Positions 44,361 to 52,976 of a stretch of 64,000 nucleotides of DNA are shown piece by piece. Source of the DNA: Nonomuraea guangzhouensis. GTDB taxonomy: Bacteria > Actinomycetota > Actinomycetes > Streptosporangiales > Streptosporangiaceae. Position 1 is the stretch's first letter. Every line of letters begins with the position of its first letter. The notes under the pieces were generated by a model. That model was not told where the DNA came from. It saw only the letters and a program-made list of their open reading frames with translations, and made no database searches. The stretch covers positions 62,001 to 126,000 of the forward strand of contig NZ_JAHKRM010000013.1 of assembly GCF_019396345.1 (NCBI RefSeq), in the 5' to 3' direction. A program made the translations under genes and the position numbers.

Positions 44361-44891
44361 ATGAGCGGCGTGATTCGCCGCGACGCCCAACGCAACCGTG
44401 AGGCCCTGGTCGCGGCCGCCCGTCAGGTGCTGGCCGAGCGGGGGGTGGACGCGCCGCTGGAGGCCGTGGCCCGGCGGGCGGGTGTCGCGATCGGCACCCT
44501 CTACCGGCACTTTCCCGAGCGCGGCGACCTGGTCGACGCGCTGCTCGACGAGAAGACGCGGGCCTGGGCCGACCTGGCCCGCGAGTCGCTCGGCGCCGAC
44601 GATCCGTGGCGGGGACTGGCGGAGTTCCTGGAGCGCACGTGCGAGCTGCAGGCCGCCGATCGGGCGTTCACCGAGCTGGCCTGCCTGTCCCATCAGGACG
44701 ACGGGGCCGAGATCAATGAGCTGATCCATCGGCTCGTGGAGCGGGCGCAGGGGGCCGGGGCGCTGCGGGCCGACGTCGGCCCGCTCGACCTGGTGTTCTT
44801 CATGATGGCCAACTCGCGCGTGGCGGAGGCCGCGCCGGGCCATTGGCGGCGACACTTCACGCTGATGCTCGACGCCCTGAAGGCGGTCTAG
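44361..44891 (+). CDS. TetR-family transcriptional regulator
   Basis: A 176-residue regulator. Helix-turn-helix RRDAQRNREALVAAARQVLAERGV and LEAVARRAGVAIGTLYRHFPERGDLVDALL at 5-55. The C-terminal domain is of the SBDK/TetR_C type. The ATG at 44361 fits the family start. Divergent from the SDR gene, and overlapping by four bases the convergent hemerythrin gene. Confidence 0.92.
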   Translation: MSGVIRRDAQRNREALVAAARQVLAERGVDAPLEAVARRAGVAIGTLYRHFPERGDLVDALLDEKTRAWADLARESLGADDPWRGLAEFLERTCELQAADRAFTELACLSHQDDGAEINELIHRLVERAQGAGALRADVGPLDLVFFMMANSRVAEAAPGHWRRHFTLMLDALKAV

Positions 44892-45295
44892 AGCCCTTCG
44901 GGGAAGTCGGTCATCGCGTTGAGCAGCGGCACCAGCTGCTCCTCCTCGTAGTCGAGGTGCGCTTCCAGCTCGCGGGAGAGCTGATCGAGTTCGGCGCCGT
45001 GGCCCCCTTCCGGCAGTTCGCGGATCCGGGCGAGCAGCCGCGCCACCACCTGGTGCTCGGCGCGCAGCCGGGCCAGCACCTCTGCCAGCTCGGGGTGCGC
45101 GCCCGCCAGATGCGGGAACAGGACGTCGTCCTCGCCGGTGTGGTGGGCGTGCAGCGCGTCGCAGAAGGTCAGGCAGTGCTCCCGTAGCTGGGGCCGCGAG
45201 CCGGGCGCCCGCCGCAGCTCCGCGAGCTCCCGCCGGAACCCATCGTGCAACTTCACCAGCTCGTCACCCATGGCGATGAGTCGTTCCGCGCTCAT
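44888..45295 (-). CDS. hemerythrin domain protein
   Basis: A 135-residue four-helix-bundle protein with the metal-ligand pattern: HDGF near 17, HAHHTGEDDVLFPHLAG at about 50-65, EHQVV at about 81 and HLDYEEEQLVP at about 114. A di-iron site for oxygen, NO or redox sensing is likely. AAGGGA precedes the ATG at 45295. It is divergent from the TetR at 45348 across a 20-bp perfect palindrome, so it is probably its target. Confidence 0.92.
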   Translation of the reverse strand: MSAERLIAMGDELVKLHDGFRRELAELRRAPGSRPQLREHCLTFCDALHAHHTGEDDVLFPHLAGAHPELAEVLARLRAEHQVVARLLARIRELPEGGHGAELDQLSRELEAHLDYEEEQLVPLLNAMTDFPEGL

Positions 45296-45315
45296 GTCGT
45301 TCCCTTCGAGCGAGT

Positions 45316-45335
45316 TTCTATACGCGTATAGAAAG
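45316..45335. promoter_or_regulatory. 20-bp perfect palindromic TetR operator
   Basis: TTTCTATACGCGTATAGAAA. Perfect dyad about CG, in the 52-bp gap between the hemerythrin gene and the TetR gene. The TATAC/GTATA halves are typical of TetR operators. Confidence 0.88.
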
Positions 45336-45347
45336 TAGCATGGCAGG

Positions 45348-46013
45348 ATGCCAGCGCGTACAGGACGGCCACCCAAGATCTCCAGAGCGGACATCGTGTC
45401 CGCCGCCCACCGGATCATCGAGGCCGAAGGGACGGAGAGCCTGACGATGCGCAGGCTGGCCCGCGAGGTCGGCACCACGCCCATGGCCCTCTACCACCAC
45501 GTGCAGGACAAGGAGGCACTCCTCCTGCTGCTGCTCGACGACTACGCGGCGGTGATGCCCCGGCCCGAGCTCCCGGACGAACCGGCCGAGCGGATGGCGG
45601 CGGCGGCCGTCGCCATGCACGACGCGCTGGCGGGCCGCCCGTGGGTCGTGGACGTCCTCAGGGCGGACGACCTCCTCTCGGTCAACGCGCTGTGGTATCC
45701 GGAGACGATCATCGACGCGGCCGTACGCGCCGGGCTGACCCTGGAACGGGCCGTGGACGCGTACCGGATCATCTGGCACTACACAGCGGGGGAGATCACC
45801 GCGCGGGCGGCCGCGCGGCGCAGGCGGGAGGAGGGCGGGCCGACCTATCGGCGGCGGGTGTTCGCCGAGCTCGACGCCGAGGCGTTGCCGCGCCTCGCGG
45901 CGGTGGGAGATCGGTGGGAGGAACTCACCGCGCGCGACACCTACGGCGAGGGGCTGCGTGCGCTCGTCGCGGGGCTCCTGGCACCACGATTCGCCACGGA
46001 CGGCCGTTCATGA
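45348..46013 (+). CDS. TetR-family regulator with TetR_C_1-like domain
   Basis: A 221-residue regulator. Helix-turn-helix GRPPKISRADIVSAAHRIIEAEGTESLTMRRLAREVGTTPMALYHHVQDKEALL at 6-58; the YHHV is typical of the drug-type TetR group. The ligand domain has WVVDVLRADDLLSVNALWYPE. It probably represses the hemerythrin gene and itself. The methyltransferase gene follows after 15 bases and may be co-transcribed. Confidence 0.92.
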   Translation: MPARTGRPPKISRADIVSAAHRIIEAEGTESLTMRRLAREVGTTPMALYHHVQDKEALLLLLLDDYAAVMPRPELPDEPAERMAAAAVAMHDALAGRPWVVDVLRADDLLSVNALWYPETIIDAAVRAGLTLERAVDAYRIIWHYTAGEITARAAARRRREEGGPTYRRRVFAELDAEALPRLAAVGDRWEELTARDTYGEGLRALVAGLLAPRFATDGRS

Positions 46014-46028
46014 AACGGTCGGGGTCTG

Positions 46029-47138
46029 ATGATCCGATGGACTGAGGCGGGCGAGGAACGTTCGGCGCCGTGGCGTTCCGCGCTGGGCGCGCCGCCACCC
46101 ACGCGCGTGGTGATCGCCGACGACCGGATGAAGGCCGACACCGCCTACCGCCTGGCCTGCGAGGGCACCGCGCTGCTGTGGCGCGGCGACTTCCAGAACG
46201 CCCGCCAGCTGCTCCAGGCGATGGGCCGCCGGTGTAAACCGGTCGATCCCGGCGCCACGTTCTACCAATACCGCCAGGCCCAGGGGCAGCGGGCGCGCAC
46301 GCTCGGCATGCTGCTGATCCCGTACGAGGAAGGCCACCGCATCCCGCTCGCCCGCGCGCCCGACGTACGGCAGGCCTGCGAGGAGGTCTACGGCCCGGCG
46401 GCGGGCCCGGCGGTGGGCCAGCTGCGCGAGCTGCTCGGCCTGATCGGGGCGCACGAATGGCGGAAGAAGGGCGTCGAGGTCTCGGCCTTGGGTGCCCGGA
46501 TTTATCCGCACTACGGAGTGTTCTCCCCGATTCGCGGCGAATACGTTGATCTGGTGGCTCAGGCGCCCCTGCCCGACAAGCGGCTGGCCTTCGAGCTCGG
46601 CACGGGCACCGGCGTTCTGGCGGCGGTGCTGGCCAAGCGGGGCGTCGAGCGGGTCGTGGCCACCGATCTCGACCCGCGCGCGGTGGCCTGCGCGCGCGAC
46701 AACCTGGCCCGGCTGGACCTGGCCGATCGGGTCGAGGTGGTGGCGGCGGACCTGTTCCCGCCGGGCCGCGCGCCGCTGGTCGTGTGCAACCCGCCCTGGC
46801 TGCCCGCCAAGCCGTCGTCGCCGCTCGACCAGGCCGTGTACGACCCCGGCGGGCGCATGCTCCAAGGCTTTCTCGACGGCCTGGCCGATCACCTGGAGCC
46901 GGGCGGCGAGGGCTGGCTGGTGCTGTCGGACCTGGCCGAGCACCTGGGGCTACGATCCCGCGCCGACCTGATGGCCGCCTTCGACGCGGCGGGGCTGCGG
47001 GTCGTGGACCGGCTCGACACCCGGCCGCGTCATCGGCGCGCGTCGGACGACACCGATCCGCTCAGCGCCGCGCGGGCCGCCGAGGTGACGTCCCTGTGGC
47101 GGCTCGCGGTTCAAGCGTCGCTGAACGCGCGCCGGTAG
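46029..47138 (+). CDS. class I SAM-dependent methyltransferase (HemK/PrmC-like)
   Basis: A 369-residue protein. N-terminal part (1-150) is unassigned: TRVVIADDRMKADTAYRLACEGTALLWRGDF. The methyltransferase begins with FELGTGTGVLAAVLAKRG, followed by VVATDLDPRAVACARDN, VEVVAADLF and the VVCNPPWLPAKPSSPLDQAVYDPGG motif. NPPW with FELGTGTG is the HemK/PrmC type, which methylates Gln or Asn side chains or N6-adenine; here the target is unknown. Its end overlaps the convergent GlxA gene by 28 bases. Confidence 0.88.
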   Translation: MIRWTEAGEERSAPWRSALGAPPPTRVVIADDRMKADTAYRLACEGTALLWRGDFQNARQLLQAMGRRCKPVDPGATFYQYRQAQGQRARTLGMLLIPYEEGHRIPLARAPDVRQACEEVYGPAAGPAVGQLRELLGLIGAHEWRKKGVEVSALGARIYPHYGVFSPIRGEYVDLVAQAPLPDKRLAFELGTGTGVLAAVLAKRGVERVVATDLDPRAVACARDNLARLDLADRVEVVAADLFPPGRAPLVVCNPPWLPAKPSSPLDQAVYDPGGRMLQGFLDGLADHLEPGGEGWLVLSDLAEHLGLRSRADLMAAFDAAGLRVVDRLDTRPRHRRASDDTDPLSAARAAEVTSLWRLAVQASLNARR

Positions 47139-48085
47139 GCCGAAGGCGACGTACGCATCGCGCGGGTGAAGTGGTGCCGGAACGTCACGGGGCTCTCGAA
47201 CCCCACGGCGGCCCCGATCTCCTCCACCGGCGCGGCCGTGCCCTCCAGCATCGGCAGGCTGGCCGCCACCCGCTGGGAGATCACCCAGCGCAGCGGGCTC
47301 GTGCCCGTCTGCCGCTTGAAGTGCCTGATGAACGAGCGTTCGGACATGTGCGCCACCCCGGCCAGGTCGCCGACGCTGATCGGCTGTGCCAGGTGGTCCA
47401 TGGCCCAGGTCATCGCCCTGGCCACCGCGTCGTCGTCCTCGACCGGCGTCACCGCGGCCTGGATGAACTGCGCCTGCCCGCCCTCCCGATGCGGCGCGAT
47501 GACCAGGCGGCGGGCCACCGCGTTGGCGACGTTCGGGCCGTGGTCGCCGCGGATCAGGTGGATCAGCAGGTCGAGCCCGGCCGCGCTGCCCGCGCTGGTC
47601 AGCACGTCGCCGTCGTCCACGTACAGGACCGAGGCGTTGACCGACACCTTGGGGAAGCGCTCCTGGAGTAGTTCGGCGTATTTCCAGTGGGTGGTCGCCT
47701 CGCGCCCGTCGAGCAGTCCGGCGGCGGCCAGCGCGAACGCCCCCGAACAGATCGACACCATGCGCGCGCCCCGCTCGTGCGCCAGCCGCAGCGCCGCGAC
47801 GAGCTCGCCGGAGACCTGCCCGCGTACGTCGGCCACGCCGGGGACGATCACGGTGCCGGCCGAGACCAGCGCGTCGAGCCCGTGTGCCGCCTGCAGCGTG
47901 AACCCGCCGACCGCCCGGAGCGGCTGGGGCGTCTCGGCGCAGACCTTGAGGTCGTACCAGGGCACACCGAGTTCGGGCCGGGGCAGCCCGAAGATCTCCA
48001 CCACACACCCCAGCTCGAACGGCGACATCCCATCGAAGGCGAGCACGGCGACACTCGGCAGTCCAGTGCGTACGGGCATGAGCAT
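47111..48085 (-). CDS. GlxA-family regulator: DJ-1/PfpI plus AraC domain
   Basis: A 324-residue regulator. The amidotransferase-like DJ-1/PfpI domain is at 12-180 (VAVLAFDGMSPFELGCVVEIFG; VSICSGAFALAAAGLLDGREATTHW with the nucleophile-elbow Cys). The AraC helix-turn-helix is at about 215-310 (ISVGDLAGVAHMSERSFIRHFKRQTGTSPLRWV, AAVGFESPVTFRHHFTRAM). Usually activators responding to unknown ligands. Divergent from the polyketide synthase at 48128 with 42 bases between, so it is a likely regulator of that unit. Confidence 0.94.
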   Translation of the reverse strand: MLMPVRTGLPSVAVLAFDGMSPFELGCVVEIFGLPRPELGVPWYDLKVCAETPQPLRAVGGFTLQAAHGLDALVSAGTVIVPGVADVRGQVSGELVAALRLAHERGARMVSICSGAFALAAAGLLDGREATTHWKYAELLQERFPKVSVNASVLYVDDGDVLTSAGSAAGLDLLIHLIRGDHGPNVANAVARRLVIAPHREGGQAQFIQAAVTPVEDDDAVARAMTWAMDHLAQPISVGDLAGVAHMSERSFIRHFKRQTGTSPLRWVISQRVAASLPMLEGTAAPVEEIGAAVGFESPVTFRHHFTRAMRTSPSAYRRAFSDA

Positions 48086-48127
48086 GGCCGCATGTTAGCC
48101 CGCCACTCTCAGCGGCAGAAGAGATAT

Positions 48128-49147
48128 ATGCACATTTCGGGGGTACAGACCGTTTTGCCCGATTACCGCTACGCGCAGGCGGAGATCACCGAGGCGTTCT
48201 CCCGGTTGACCGAGGCCGACCACGACCAGCTCGAACGCTTCCACGAGGCCACCGGCGTGCAATACCGGAACCTGGTGCTTCCGCTCGACGACTACGCCAA
48301 GCTCGACTCGTTCGGTCGCGCCAACGACATCTATCTGGAGATCGCGCTCGACCTGGGCGAACGGGCGCTCCGTGGCGCGCTGGACAAGGCGGGCGTATCC
48401 CCGCGGCGGGTGGATCACCTGGTGTTCTGCTCGACCACCGGCCTGGCCACGCCGTCCATGGACGCGCGGCTGCTGCAGCGGGTGGGGCTGCGGCCGGACG
48501 TCAAACGGGTGCCGATGTTCGGACTGGGCTGCGCGGCGGGAGCCTCGGGTCTGTCGCGGCTGAACGACTACCTGCGCGGCTGGCCCGACCAGGTCGCGGC
48601 GCTAGTCTGCGTGGAACTGTGCTCGCTGACCATCCAGCGCGACGACACCTCGATCTCGAACCTGGTCGCCAGTGGTCTGTTCGGTGACGGCGCGGCGGCC
48701 GTCGTCGCGGTGGGACGCGGCCAGGGCCCGGAGGTGGTGGCCACGCGCAGCAGGCTGTACTCGGGCACCGAGCACCTCATGGGCTGGCAGGTGAGCGAGC
48801 GGGGATTCCACCTCATCCTGGACGCCGAACTCACCGGCTTCGTGGAGAAGGTGCTCGCGGGCGACATCAGGACCTTCCTCGCCGACAACGGGCTCACCCC
48901 GGAGCAGGTCGGCACCTGGATCTGCCACCCCGGCGGCCCGAAGGTGATCGACAAGATCGTGGAGCGACTGGGCCTGGAACCCTCGGCTCTGGAGGTCACG
49001 CGGCGGTCTCTTCGTGAGCACGGGAACATGTCGTCGGTCTCCGTACTGCACGTCCTGCAGGAAACCCGCGGCCGTCCGGGCCAGCCGGCCGTGCTCCTCG
49101 CCCTCGGGCCCGGTTTCTCGGCCGAACTGCTCCTGCTGCACTGGTGA
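48128..49147 (+). CDS. type III polyketide synthase
   Basis: A 339-residue chalcone-synthase-fold ketosynthase. Catalytic Cys in MFGLGCAAGASGLSR near 138, His in WICHPGGPKVI near 275, and Asn in EHGNMSSVSVLHVL near 305. GFGPG is replaced by LGPGFSAELLLL at the end. It is closer to the alkylresorcinol/alkylpyrone-type enzymes of actinomycetes than to RppA by context, because an isoprenylcysteine-methyltransferase-like gene follows with GTGA overlap, as in the srsA-srsB pair of Streptomyces griseus. Starter and product are not known. Confidence 0.93.
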   Translation: MHISGVQTVLPDYRYAQAEITEAFSRLTEADHDQLERFHEATGVQYRNLVLPLDDYAKLDSFGRANDIYLEIALDLGERALRGALDKAGVSPRRVDHLVFCSTTGLATPSMDARLLQRVGLRPDVKRVPMFGLGCAAGASGLSRLNDYLRGWPDQVAALVCVELCSLTIQRDDTSISNLVASGLFGDGAAAVVAVGRGQGPEVVATRSRLYSGTEHLMGWQVSERGFHLILDAELTGFVEKVLAGDIRTFLADNGLTPEQVGTWICHPGGPKVIDKIVERLGLEPSALEVTRRSLREHGNMSSVSVLHVLQETRGRPGQPAVLLALGPGFSAELLLLHW

Positions 49148-49647
49148 GTCCCTACACGATCCTGATCGGGCTGGTCGCCGCCGAACGGCTGGCCGAACTC
49201 GCCGTGGCCCGCCGCAACCTGGCCTGGGCCAGGTCGAAGGGCGGCATCGAGTACGGCAGGCGGCACTATCGCTGGATCGTCCTGGCCCATACCGGTCTGT
49301 TGCTGGCCTGTCCGGCCGAGGTGTGGCTGTTCGACCGGCCCTTCATCCCGTTGCTCGGCTGGCCGATGCTGGCGATCGTGCTGATGGCTCAGGGGCTGCG
49401 CTGGTCGTGCGTCGCCGCCCTGGGGCGGCAGTGGAACACGCGGGTCGTCGTGGTGCCCGGGATGCCGCTGGTCAGCGCCGGGCCGTACAGGTGGTCGCGG
49501 CATCCGAACTACGTGGCCGTGGTGGCGGAAGGGGTGGCGTTGCCGCTCGTACACACCGCCTGGCTCACGGCGCTGGTGTTCACGCTGGTGAACGGGGTGT
49601 TGCTGGCGGTCCGGGTCCGGGTGGAGGAGGCGGCGCTGGCCGGCTGA
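49144..49647 (+). CDS. isoprenylcysteine carboxyl methyltransferase-family membrane protein
   Basis: A 167-residue membrane methyltransferase with four to five helices. GPYRWSRHPNYVAVVAEGVALPLVHTAW is the SAM-binding core (RHPNY is diagnostic), and EEAALAG ends it. In the srsB pathway the homologue methylates alkylresorcinols made by the partner synthase, the probable role here. Coupled by GTGA to the synthase. No hydroxylase (srsC-like) gene follows. Confidence 0.92.
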   Translation: MSPYTILIGLVAAERLAELAVARRNLAWARSKGGIEYGRRHYRWIVLAHTGLLLACPAEVWLFDRPFIPLLGWPMLAIVLMAQGLRWSCVAALGRQWNTRVVVVPGMPLVSAGPYRWSRHPNYVAVVAEGVALPLVHTAWLTALVFTLVNGVLLAVRVRVEEAALAG

Positions 49648-49741
49648 GCGGATCACGTGTTGATCGCGGTTTGCGCTCGCTTGCGTCACCGGCCCGGCCA
49701 CGCCATTTCCGGAAGCCGTCATACGGCCGGAGGTGGTTGCG

Positions 49742-51250
49742 ATGAAATTTCGTCCTTTAGTCGCCAGTGTCGGGGTCGTTGGGCTTCTGACATTGGCCGC
49801 CTGTGGCGGCTCGGGGGGATCCCACGAAGACTCCGCCGCGCGGGCGCCCGCTACCGGTCCCGCAGCACCAAGGGCTACGTCAGGAGTCAAGACGCCCGCC
49901 GATGCAAAGCCTCAGCCCTCCGTGAGTGCTTCTCCGGAGACTCAGGAAGACACGTCCGCGGCGCAGATCTCGACGTTCGCCCTGGACGTGGATACCGCTT
50001 CGTACACCTATGCCCGCCGTACCCTCCAGGAAGGACGCTGGCCCGAACCGGGGCAGATCCGGCCGGAGGAGTTCGTCAACGCGTTCCGGCAGGACTACGC
50101 GCAGCCGGCCGACGACGGGTTCACCGTACACGTCGACGGCGCCAGGATGCCCTCACGCAACCAGGCCGTCCTGCGCGTCGGGCTGCAGACGCGCGGCTCC
50201 GACGCGGCGGCGCGGCGGCCCGCCAACCTCACGTTCGTGGTCGACGTGTCGGGTTCGATGGCCGAGCCCGGCCGGCTCGACCTGGTGAAGCAGTCCCTGC
50301 ACACGCTGATCGACCAGCTCGCGCCGGGCGACCAGGTGTCGATCGTCTCCTTCAGCGACGAGGCCAAGCTACTGGCCTCGATGACGCCGCTGGCCGCACG
50401 TGCCGAGCTGCACGCGGCGGTCGACCAGCTGGCCGTGGCCGGCAGCACCAACCTGGAGTCCGGGCTGGTCACCGGCTATGAGGAGGCGGCCAAGGCGTTC
50501 CGCCCCGCGGCCACCAACCGGGTCATCCTGCTCTCCGACGGCCTGGCCAACCAGGGCAGCACCGAATGGCGTTCCATCCTGGACCGGGTCAAGGAGTACG
50601 CGGGCCGGCAGGTCACCCTGCTGACCGTGGGCGTCGGCCGGGACTACGGCGACTCGCTGATGGAACAACTGGCCGACAACGGCGACGGCGCCGCCGTCTA
50701 CGTCAGCACGCAGGAGGACGCGGACAAGGTCTTCGCCGCCCAGCTCCCGGCCACGATCGAGCTGCGGGCGCGCGACGCCAAGGCGCAGGTCGTGTTCAAC
50801 CCGGCGGTCGTGGAGGGGTACCAGCTCATCGGGTACGAGAACCGCGCCCTGTCCACCGAGGAGTTCCGCGACGACAGCCGTGACGGGGGCGAGGTCGGCC
50901 CCGGCCACTCGGTCACGGCTCTCTACGCGGTACGCCTCAAGTCCGGCGCGACGGGGCAACTGGCCCAGGCGACCGTACGCTGGCAGGACCCCGACACCAG
51001 GAGCCCCTCCGAGGCGAGCAAGGCGGTGGACGTGGGCGCGCTGAACGAGTCGGTGTGGGAGAAGGCGCCGATGCGGCTGCAGGTGGACGTGGTGGCGGCG
51101 GCCTTCGCGGTCTACATGCGGGACCGGAAGGCGTTCGGGATGGACCTGCCGACGCTGGGGGACCAGGCCAGGAGGCTGGCGGGGGCGGCGGAGGACCCGA
51201 TGGTGACGGAACTGGCGGGACTCATCGACAAGGCCCGCTCGGTGGGGTAG
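49742..51250 (+). CDS. von Willebrand factor A lipoprotein (YfbK-like)
   Basis: A 502-residue lipoprotein. Signal with lipobox LLTLAAC near residue 21, then a Ser/Pro/Ala linker (22-72). An N-terminal vWF_A-associated segment STFALDVDTASYTYARRTLQEGRWPEPGQIRPEEFVN is typical of YfbK. The vWA domain at about 160-340 has the MIDAS DVSGSM and STNLESGL. A C-terminal DUF3520-like domain follows (YQLIGYENRAL). Binds metal and a partner protein outside the membrane; function unknown. GGAGG at 49729 supports the ATG. Confidence 0.93.
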   Translation: MKFRPLVASVGVVGLLTLAACGGSGGSHEDSAARAPATGPAAPRATSGVKTPADAKPQPSVSASPETQEDTSAAQISTFALDVDTASYTYARRTLQEGRWPEPGQIRPEEFVNAFRQDYAQPADDGFTVHVDGARMPSRNQAVLRVGLQTRGSDAAARRPANLTFVVDVSGSMAEPGRLDLVKQSLHTLIDQLAPGDQVSIVSFSDEAKLLASMTPLAARAELHAAVDQLAVAGSTNLESGLVTGYEEAAKAFRPAATNRVILLSDGLANQGSTEWRSILDRVKEYAGRQVTLLTVGVGRDYGDSLMEQLADNGDGAAVYVSTQEDADKVFAAQLPATIELRARDAKAQVVFNPAVVEGYQLIGYENRALSTEEFRDDSRDGGEVGPGHSVTALYAVRLKSGATGQLAQATVRWQDPDTRSPSEASKAVDVGALNESVWEKAPMRLQVDVVAAAFAVYMRDRKAFGMDLPTLGDQARRLAGAAEDPMVTELAGLIDKARSVG

Positions 51251-51314
51251 CCGCTCTCGGCCGTACTTCTGGCTGGCTTGGCTGGGCCGCTCTGCTGGGT
51301 CGCTTTCCGCAGGC

Positions 51315-51340
51315 TGGGCCGCTTCTTCGGGGGCGGCCCA
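51315..51340 (+). terminator. probable terminator after the vWA gene
   Basis: An 8-bp stem TGGGCCGC / GCGGCCCA with a 10-base loop, 65 bases after the stop. Confidence 0.55.
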
Positions 51341-51406
51341 TTGCCTGTGGGTGGTGGGCTGGGGCGTGGGTGGGGCTGGAGTCGGATACACTTGTGGACG
51401 GTTCGA

Positions 51407-51479
51407 GGGGCTATGGCGCAGTTGGTAGCGCGCCTCCATGGCATGGAGGAGGTCTGGGGTTCGAATCCCCATAGCTCCA
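51407..51479 (+). tRNA. tRNA-Ala (anticodon GGC), second copy
   Basis: A 73-base cloverleaf nearly identical to the tRNA at 1232, with changes in the D-arm (GTTGG for GCTGG) and beside the anticodon stem. Acceptor arms GGGGCTA/TAGCTCC, anticodon loop ATGGCAT. GATACACT at 51385-51392 is the same -10 as for the first copy. Confidence 0.97.
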
Positions 51480-51882
51480 CTCACCCCCAACAAAGGGCCT
51501 CCGCTTCGCTCCGGGCGTTCTTCCCGGGGCCACCCGCCCGTTGCCCATTTGGGTGGTTAGCCGTTTGACGCCCGCCCTTCCACAAAGGGCTTCGCTTTGG
51601 GCGCTTCGCGCTTATGGACGCTCAGTCGCTGCTTCCAATCGGGCCCAGTCCCGACCCCTGGAGGGCCTCGCTTCGCTCGGACGCCCTTATCTGGGCGCAG
51701 GCTTCGCCTGCACATGCTGCTATGGCCCTTCCTGAATGGCTTGCTTGTCACCCGGCGGCGTGAGTGTTCGGGGAAGCCGCTGGGCGGACCGCTTGATCAG
51801 CAAGGGTCCGAACTCGCGGGTTGTGAGCCCGCCCCCAGTGAGCAGTAGTGAGAACTGGGGAGCGTTCAAGAATCTAACCAGG
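51480..51882 (+). repeat. tRNA-Ala 3' tail B, homologous to tail A
   Basis: Positions 51495-51715 align with 1477-1700: gggcctccgcttcgct, gcccgttgccc, ggtggttagccgt, cgcccttccacaa(a)gggcttcgc, gcgcttcgcgc, cgacccctggagggcct and gcttcgcctgc. The two copies diverge by substitutions and short indels. After 51715 the similarity stops. Neither copy encodes a conserved protein. 51716-51882 holds nothing recognised. Confidence 0.7.
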
Positions 51883-52041
51883 TCACATGGCCGCGGTCGC
51901 GTCGCCCATACGATAGGTGCCGTCATCGAAGGTGGCGGTCAGCTCCAGTCGTCCGCCGATGGCCTCGATGTAGCGGGCCAGCACTTCTACCGAGGTGGCG
52001 TCGCCGTTCTCTATTTGGGACACGCGCATCTTGGTCACGCC
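51883..52041 (-). pseudogene. 5'-truncated XRE-family antitoxin/regulator
   Basis: The frame ending at 51883 reads GVTKMRVSQIENGD, then EVLARYIEAIGGRLELTATF and DDGTYRMG: the recognition helix and C-terminal part of a HigA-type XRE protein. The first two helices are missing; upstream reads into unrelated sequence that adjoins an IS3 remnant. It is likely a broken antitoxin whose 5' end was lost at the insertion. Confidence 0.65.
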
Positions 52042-52079
52042 CGGCGCTGCGGTGGCTCCCGTTTGGGATCCCATGGGCG

Positions 52080-52315
52080 ATGGCCGACTACTACCGTACC
52101 GAGCTGATCAAGCGATCCGGATGGCCGCCGGCACCGGCCTGCTGCAGTCCGGCGTCGTGTTCCATACCGAACGCGGCTCGAACTACACCTTTGATGAGTG
52201 CGATCGCTTCCTGGCCGGCTTGCGGATCCGCCGCTCGGTGGGCCGCACCGGCGTCTGCTCTGACGACGCGATGGCTGGGTCGTTCTTCAGCGTAATCCAG
52301 AATGAGTGGCTGTAG
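52080..52315 (+). pseudogene. IS3-family transposase (OrfB) remnant
   Basis: Two frames together give YYRTELI, then (after a shift near 52110) GVVFHTERGSNYTFDECDRF, then RSVGRTGVCSDDAMAGSFFSVIQNEWL, the C-terminal half of an IS3 rve integrase domain. The catalytic Asp of HSDRGSQY is Glu and the catalytic Glu of AESFF is Gly, so it cannot be active. No terminal inverted repeats were found. Confidence 0.8.
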
Positions 52316-52487
52316 CGGGGGCTACGTGTCCATCGATCCACTTCAAGTACTCAGCATCGCCGCCCACGATGGATGTCACAACGATGTCAGGCGTTTCGAG
52401 GGTGTGGTGTAGGCGGATGTACTCCTCAAGCGCGGGCGCCTTTGCGGTGGTCGTGCGCACTGTGAGCTGCCATATCGCACTACTCCG
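52287..52487 (-). pseudogene. cutA: C-terminal fragment of divalent-cation tolerance protein CutA
   Basis: On the minus strand the frame reads WQLTVRTTTAKAPALEEYIR, then LHHTLETPDIVVTSIVGGDAEYLKWI. This is the second half of CutA: the H-x(4)-PDI/PEI loop and the YLKWI end are diagnostic. The N-terminal half with its Cys is absent. Its 3' end abuts the IS3 remnant, suggesting that the insertion cut it off. Confidence 0.7.
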
Positions 52488-52976
52488 ACCGACCGACCGG
52501 TCGCCGCTGTTCTGGAGCTTGGCAGGGCGGTACCGCTGAAGAACGACGATCTTGCGCTGCTCGCCCAGGCCTGGTTGATCCTTGCGCCGTCACGCGTACA
52601 GATGCGTGCTTACCCGCCCGTGTCCGAACGCCCGGCCTCGATGTGAGTCGCACCAGCGTATGTCCGTGTGCGGCGAAACCACGCCAGCAGATCATGACCT
52701 GCCGCAATCCGTGCCGTTCAGATCAGCACTCTCACCTGTTCCGGTGCAGGAAATACCGCCGGTATGCCACGGCGGCAGGCTGGCGGCGCAGGTAGCACCA
52801 AAGAACATCCGCTTACGGTCTCCTCGCCCGAATTGTCACGAAACATCATTCCGTCTTCACATCGAATGCGCGCGATCTCCTCGGTCGCGCACTTGGAATC
52901 GATCCATGATGTTGGTGATCAATGCCTGATGTCGGTTAGCCTTGGGTATTGCTGTCGCAGTTTGACCAGGGGGTGC
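52488..52976. other. degenerate stretch, no gene supported
   Basis: Short frames read fragments such as DDLALLAQAWLILAPSRVQMR without a start or a family match. It separates the remnants from the TPR gene. The base composition changes near 52.8 kb from GC-rich to mixed. Confidence 0.45.

Noticed and set aside
48128..49147. Assigning the type III synthase as RppA
   Set aside because: The following ICMT-like methyltransferase and the absence of a partner cytochrome P450 favour a lipid-type product; sequence alone does not decide.
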